From assembly GCA_017936605.1 (NCBI GenBank), contig JAGBFH010000018.1:124001-188000 (forward strand): 64,000 nt of DNA, given 5' to 3'. Origin of the DNA: Tidjanibacter sp. GTDB lineage: Bacteria; Bacteroidota; Bacteroidia; Bacteroidales; Rikenellaceae. The stretch's first letter is position 1. Each line of letters opens with the position of its first letter. Positions 60,388 to 64,000 of the stretch are shown one piece after another. A model generated the notes under the pieces. It saw only the letters and a program-made list of their open reading frames with translations, had not been told where the DNA came from and did not search any database. Both the position numbers and the translations under genes were made by a program.

Positions 60388-61941
60388 TTATTTGACCATT
60401 TCGGCAATCTTTTCGGCAACTCTTGTGCCATCGAGTGCAGCGGAGATGATACCTCCGGCATAACCTGCACCCTCGCCTGTGGGGTAGAGTGCGGCCACTA
60501 CGGGGTGCTGAAGGCTATCCCTATCGCGCGGTATGCGCACGGGTGTTGAGGTCCTCGACTCGAGGCCTATGATTTGGGCCTCGTTGGTCACAAAACCCCT
60601 CATACGCTGTCCCCACTGACGGAAGCCACCCCTTAGCGAGTTTACCATAAAGTCGGGCAGCCACTCCTCGCCTCGGCGAACGACAGCCTTGGGGAGGTAG
60701 GATGTGCGCGGAAGGTCTATGGAGAGCCTGCCGGCCACAAAGTCGGCCAAGCGCTGTGCGGGTGCTGTACCACCGCCGCCCACAATCGCTGCTGCTCTCC
60801 GCTCGAGCTCCTGGCGATACTTCAGGCCCGCCAGCACGCCCCACTCCTCGTGGAGGTGTGGGAAATCCTCGGGGCGCACCTCTGTGACGATGCCCGCATT
60901 GGCCCAGCGCGACGAGCGGGCCGAGGCACTCATACCATTGACCACACACTCGCGGTAGTCGGTCATCGCCGGCACAATCACACCGCCCGGGCACATACAG
61001 AACGAATAGACCCCTCGGCCACCCACCTGCGAGGTGAGGGTATAGGAGGCTGCGGGGAGCCACTCGCGCATATCCTCGGAGTGGTACTGTATGCGGTCGA
61101 TGAGCGCCTGTGGGTGCTCCACCCTCACGCCCATAGCCCACGCCTTCGACTCCAAGAGTACCCCTTTGGCGTGGAGCATCTCGTAGATATCGTCGGCCGA
61201 GTGACCCGTGGCGAGCACTACGGCTGCGCCCTCAATGAGAGTGTCGCCTACCCATACGCCCACAGCCCTCTGGTCGCGTATCTCAATGTCGGTGACCTTG
61301 GAGCCAAAGAGGAACTCACCGCCCGCGTGGAGGATGCTCTCCCTTATGCGTTCGATGATTTTGGGCAGACAGTCGGTACCAATATGTGGGTGGGCCTCAT
61401 AGAGAATCTCGGGTGAGGCTCCGTGGAAAACAAGGGTCTGGAGTGCGCGGTTGTAGTCGCCACGCTTCTTGGAGCGGGTGAAGAGTTTACCGTCGGAGAA
61501 GGTGCCCGCACCGCCCTCACCAAAGGCGTAGTTGCTCTCGCCATCCACCCCCGCGCCACGATGAATCTGCGCTATATCCCTGCGGCGTTCGGCCACAGGC
61601 TTGCCTCGCTCGAGGATTATGGGCTTTAGGCCGAGCTCTATCATCCTCAGGGCCGCAAACAATCCCGCGGGACCTCCGCCCACAATAACTACGGGCGAAA
61701 GTCCGTTTACATCGGGGTAGTCGAAGTGAATCTCTTGGGGCTTCTCGTCGCCATCGATGAATATCTCCACCGTCAGCAGCACCTTGGGTGTCTGGTGACG
61801 CGCGTCGACCGAACGCTTGAGAACTCTGGCAAGAGCCACCTGCTCGGGCCTAATGCCGAGCATACGCCGAGCCACCGAGAGCCACCCCTCTGTGGAGGCG
61901 GCCTGCTTGGGCGAGAGTGTTAAATTTAATGTTTTGGGCAC
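60388..61941 (-). CDS. FAD-dependent oxidoreductase (HI0933/uncharacterised flavoprotein type)
   Basis: 517 residues from a GTG start (VPKTLNLTLSPKQAAS). The frame continues 116 codons upstream through the divergent gene, but the -7 box at 61961-61968 rules that out. FAD motif VVIVGGGPAGLFAALRMIELGLKPIILERGK (about 86-116), YAFGEGGAGTFSDGKLFTRSKKRGDYN, VVLATGHSADDIYEML and GEGAGYAGGIISAALDG at the C-terminus. A widespread dehydrogenase-like flavoprotein of unassigned substrate. Confidence 0.88.
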   Translation of the reverse strand: MPKTLNLTLSPKQAASTEGWLSVARRMLGIRPEQVALARVLKRSVDARHQTPKVLLTVEIFIDGDEKPQEIHFDYPDVNGLSPVVIVGGGPAGLFAALRMIELGLKPIILERGKPVAERRRDIAQIHRGAGVDGESNYAFGEGGAGTFSDGKLFTRSKKRGDYNRALQTLVFHGASPEILYEAHPHIGTDCLPKIIERIRESILHAGGEFLFGSKVTDIEIRDQRAVGVWVGDTLIEGAAVVLATGHSADDIYEMLHAKGVLLESKAWAMGVRVEHPQALIDRIQYHSEDMREWLPAASYTLTSQVGGRGVYSFCMCPGGVIVPAMTDYRECVVNGMSASARSSRWANAGIVTEVRPEDFPHLHEEWGVLAGLKYRQELERRAAAIVGGGGTAPAQRLADFVAGRLSIDLPRTSYLPKAVVRRGEEWLPDFMVNSLRGGFRQWGQRMRGFVTNEAQIIGLESRTSTPVRIPRDRDSLQHPVVAALYPTGEGAGYAGGIISAALDGTRVAEKIAEMVK

Positions 61942-61960
61942 GATGTGTGATTCTTTTCGG

Positions 61961-61978
61961 CAAAAATAACTATTTTTG
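61961..61978. promoter_or_regulatory. Palindromic pair of divergent -7 boxes
   Basis: The sequence CAAAAATA-AC-TATTTTTG contains a perfect TAnnTTTG box on each strand, two bases apart: minus box drives the flavoprotein gene, plus box the glycosyltransferase gene at 61999. Confidence 0.65.
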
Positions 61979-61998
61979 TGCAATATCCCTAAAGACAG

Positions 61999-62727
61999 AT
62001 GCGTAAACTCGTAATTATACCAACATACAACGAACGCGAAAATATCGAGGCGATGGTCGCCAAGGTCTTCTCGCTCGAGGGCGACTTCTCGCTGTTGGTG
62101 GTCGACGACGGCTCGCCCGACGGCACCGCCGAGATTGTCCGCCAACTCCAGATAGCCCACCCCGAGAGGCTCTTCCTCATTGAGCGTGAGGGCAAATTGG
62201 GCCTCGGCACCGCCTACCTGACAGGCTTTCGCTGGGGACTCCGCGAGGGCTTCGATGTCATCTACGAGATGGACTGCGACTTCTCCCACGACCCCGACGA
62301 CCTTCTGAGGCTCACCGCCGCCATTGAGGCCGGGGCAGATGTGGCCATTGGCTCGAGGTATGTGAGCGGTGTGAATGTTGTCAACTGGCCTATGCGCCGC
62401 CTGCTGCTCTCCTTCTGCGCCTCGCGCTATGTCAAGTGCGTGACCCGTATGCCTGTGAGGGATGCGACCGCAGGTTTTGTGGCCTACCGCGCCGAGGTGC
62501 TCCGCACCATTGACCTCGACGCTGTCAGGATGAAGGGCTACGGTTTCCAGATAGAGATGAAATATACCGCCTGGAGGCTCGGCTTCGGCATCAAGGAGGT
62601 TTCGATTATCTTCCGCGACCGCACCCTCGGCACCTCCAAGATGAGCAGCGGCATCCTCGGAGAGGCGTTTTGGGGGGTGCTCCGTCTTCGCTTCCGCCGC
62701 TTTAGAGCGAGCGCATCTCGCGGGTAA
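61999..62727 (+). CDS. Polyprenyl-phosphate mannosyltransferase-like glycosyltransferase
   Basis: 242 residues: KLVIIPTYNERENIEAMV, VVDDGSPDGTAEIV, MDCDFSHDPDDLLRL (DxD-type), GSRYVSGVNVVNWPMRRLLLS and GYGFQIEMKYTAWRLGF: the DPM1/polyprenol monophosphomannose synthase pattern, without C-terminal membrane spans. It loads a sugar from NDP-sugar onto a polyprenyl phosphate. The last codons (ASASRG, stop) fall inside a copy of the multi-stem element, so the tail may have been changed by its insertion. Confidence 0.9.
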   Translation: MRKLVIIPTYNERENIEAMVAKVFSLEGDFSLLVVDDGSPDGTAEIVRQLQIAHPERLFLIEREGKLGLGTAYLTGFRWGLREGFDVIYEMDCDFSHDPDDLLRLTAAIEAGADVAIGSRYVSGVNVVNWPMRRLLLSFCASRYVKCVTRMPVRDATAGFVAYRAEVLRTIDLDAVRMKGYGFQIEMKYTAWRLGFGIKEVSIIFRDRTLGTSKMSSGILGEAFWGVLRLRFRRFRASASRG

Positions 62728-62823
62728 ATTTTTCCCAAAATTTCAAAGGTGGCTTCCTCATTTGCGTCAAGCAAACTCCGGAGCCACCTTCTCATTTTGA
62801 AAAAAATTTCCTCCACGATATGC
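62709..62823 (+). repeat. Multi-stem element, copy C (at glycosyltransferase stop)
   Basis: GCATCTCG (62713) faces CGATATGC (62816-62823); AAATTTTT (62726-62733) with AAAAATTT (62802-62809); GGTGGCT (62748-62754) with AGCCACC (62782-62788); TTTGC with GCAAA around GTCAA. Conserved letters TTCCTCA and CTCCGGAG are shared with copy A. Confidence 0.8.
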
Positions 62824-63017
62824 ATTCGCTTTCCTTTCAAAGGATGGCGGTGGGTAGCACCACCCTAACTCGCTGGCACCGTTGTGCCTCGCTGCGGCCG
62901 TTGCCGCCAAAAAATTTCCTCCACGATATGCACTTGCTTTCCTTTCAAAGGATGGCGGTGGGTAGCGCCACCCTAACTCGCTGGCACCGTTGTGCCTCGC
63001 TGCGGCCGTTGCCGCCA
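62800..63017 (+). repeat. Tandem pair of about 107-bp units with CGTT-loop hairpins
   Basis: Two near-identical copies (62802-62908 and 62909-63016): AAATTTCCTCCACGATATGC, CTTTCCTTTCAAAGGATGG, then GGCAC-CGTT-GTGCC (62875, 62983) and GCGGC-CGTT-GCCGC (62894, 63002). The first copy is continuous with the end of multi-stem element C. Confidence 0.85.
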
Positions 63018-63020
63018 TAA

Positions 63021-63056
63021 AAAAACGAGAAGTTCTGGTGAACTTCTCGTTTTTCT
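63021..63056 (-). terminator. Terminator of rplS
   Basis: ACGAGAAGTT (63025-63034) pairs with AACTTCTCGT (63041-63050), with A/T runs on both sides. Confidence 0.85.
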
Positions 63057-63083
63057 TTGTTCCGTTTTCCGGCTGTGCAAGGA

Positions 63084-63449
63084 CTATTTCTCCTTTGCAA
63101 CATAGCGTTTCTCTTTGATACGAGCCTTCTTACCGGTGAGGTTGCGGAGGTAGTAGATACGAGCGCGGCGTACAACACCAACTTTGTTAACCTCAATCGA
63201 CTCGATGTGGGGCGAGTAGAGGGGGAAAATACGCTCTACACCTACACCGTTCGAAATCTTACGGATGGTGAACATTTTGGTCACACCACGACCTTTGATC
63301 TGGATTACCACACCGCGGAAGCTCTGGATACGCTCTTTGTTACCCTCTACGATTTTGTAGCTTACGGTGATGGTGTCGCCGGCCTTGAACGAGGGAACCT
63401 CCTTGGGTGCCCACATAGCCTCTTCTGCGATTTTGATTAAGTTGTCCAT
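63084..63449 (-). CDS. rplS: 50S ribosomal protein L19
   Basis: 121 residues: [55 protein letters not shown] and [21 protein letters not shown], the L19 signature. It lies at the subunit interface. It has its own -7 box about 84 bases upstream and a strong terminator. Confidence 0.98.
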   Translation of the reverse strand: MDNLIKIAEEAMWAPKEVPSFKAGDTITVSYKIVEGNKERIQSFRGVVIQIKGRGVTKMFTIRKISNGVGVERIFPLYSPHIESIEVNKVGVVRRARIYYLRNLTGKKARIKEKRYVAKEK

Positions 63450-63532
63450 CTTGTTTTTTAATCGATTAAAATGTTAAAGTGGGGAATATTACGGACTCCT
63501 GTGTTCTCATAAGAGATTCCTCCACCGGGCTG

Positions 63533-63540
63533 CAAAGATA
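63533..63540 (-). promoter_or_regulatory. -7 box for rplS
   Basis: Minus strand TATCTTTG, exact TAnnTTTG. TTGAAAATTG repeats lie just upstream (63549-63574). Confidence 0.6.
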
Positions 63541-63673
63541 CATATAAAATTGAAAATTGAAAATTGAAAATTATCTCCAATTTTGCAACTTCAAAAATAT
63601 TAAGGTGTTGTGGGTGAGGTTTTTAGCCCTCAAAAACCGCACTCAATTTTTTCGACTACTTTTGGTCGTAGGG

Positions 63674-64000
63674 CTATAATTCGAGCCCTTTGAGCCAGTC
63701 CATACGGTTGTAGTCGGTCAAATCCACCTTGATGGGAACCACCGCGATATACTTGTTTTTGAGTGCCCATTCGTCGGTATCCTCCGCCTCGGGCTCGTGG
63801 TTACAGAAACCTCCCGTGAGCCAGAAGTAGTCCCTTCCTCTGGGGTCCTGACGGCAGAAGAACTCCTCCTTCCAGAAGCCGCGCGTCTGGCGGCAGATGC
63901 GGTGTCCCTTAATCTCCTCGGGCCTTGCCACGGGCACATTCACATTCAGGCACAGGGGCTCCACCGAGGTCACGCCCAGCATTGCGGGGATAATTTTCTC
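63674..64000 (-). CDS. surE: 5'/3'-nucleotidase SurE (partial, C-terminal part)
   Basis: The frame is open to the right edge; about 108 residues are visible. NVNVPVARPEEIKGHRICRQTRGFWKEEFFCRQDPRGRDYFWLTGG matches the SurE region after the active site, where the protein dimerises and swaps its C-terminal arm, and the end ALKNKYIAVVPIKVDLTDY is typical. The metal site (DDG, N-terminal) lies outside. SurE dephosphorylates nucleotides in stationary phase. Confidence 0.9.
   Translation of the reverse strand, partial: EKIIPAMLGVTSVEPLCLNVNVPVARPEEIKGHRICRQTRGFWKEEFFCRQDPRGRDYFWLTGGFCNHEPEAEDTDEWALKNKYIAVVPIKVDLTDYNRMDWLKGLEL

Noticed and set aside
61942..62289. Upstream extension of the flavoprotein gene
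   Set aside because: It is antisense to the glycosyltransferase gene and would lie upstream of a clear -7 box; the GTG at 61941 fits the family start.
62800..63017. Insertion sequence remnant
   Set aside because: Tandem 107-bp units have no transposase frame or classic inverted ends; they fit the REP-like family better.

Overview
The window comes from a Bacteroidota genome, most likely order Bacteroidales and plausibly an Alistipes-like gut member (this placement is inference). Supporting signs are a SusC/SusD/SusE-type outer-membrane set, a TonB receptor paired with a DUF4249 lipoprotein, and many lipoproteins with short N-terminal signals. Others are the DUF4271-hemD-rnpA-yidD order, lack of Shine-Dalgarno sites, A-rich leaders, and recurrent Bacteroidota -7 boxes of the form TAnnTTTG in front of genes. 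GC looks to be about 55% by eye, with two clearly AT-richer stretches (about 20.9-23.4 kb and 52.5-53.8 kb).

Layout. 1-5.5 kb: a SusC-SusD-SusE-like glycan uptake operon, cut at the left edge. 5.9-9.7 kb: cstA with a TPR gene, a tRNA-Thr, and a hemerythrin/LuxR redox regulator. 10.3-15.7 kb: nth-recO, a UvrD-type helicase and apbE. 15.8-20.1 kb: a signalling-like group made of a Ser/Thr kinase, a WG-repeat lipoprotein, two small membrane proteins and a divergent HTH-like gene. 20.4-25.9 kb: rpsO and pnp separated by an AT-rich pair of lipoprotein genes, one of which looks like an inactivated M57-type metallopeptidase. 26-33 kb: an OmpA/TPR lipoprotein, deoC, and a DUF4249/TonB receptor pair. 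33.4-49.9 kb: housekeeping and envelope genes (folC-lnt; LysE-cmk-ispH; S41 protease, histidine kinase, DUF4271, hemD, rnpA, yidD; PAP2, YugP, SDR, FtsX-type permease, two envelope proteins). 49.9-57.4 kb: dxs, an AT-rich envelope pair, a structured RNA that folds like 6S RNA, pyrH-thioredoxin-frr, rpmH and rsmG. 57.4-64 kb: a three-gene surface glycan operon, an FAD oxidoreductase divergent from a polyprenyl-phosphate mannosyltransferase-like gene, rplS and the end of surE.

The most unusual content is intergenic. Nearly every gap between converging or separate operons is packed with dispersed repeats. These include arrays with a strict 9-bp period, a 23-bp perfect palindrome family, a GTTCGCGGGTTAC-type hairpin family, and a bipartite hairpin element in three copies. 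A roughly 115-130 bp multi-stem element sits exactly at the stop codons of three genes (deoC, folC and a glycosyltransferase) with compensatory base changes between copies. REP-like hairpins with a CGTT loop are often attached to it, and a 33-bp tandem repeat next to recO appears to derive from the same element.

A second global signal is strong avoidance of the tetranucleotide CATG. I count about 13 in 64 kb by eye, where base composition would predict a couple of hundred, and five of them lie in the two AT-rich islands. No IS element, prophage, CRISPR array or rRNA gene was recognised.
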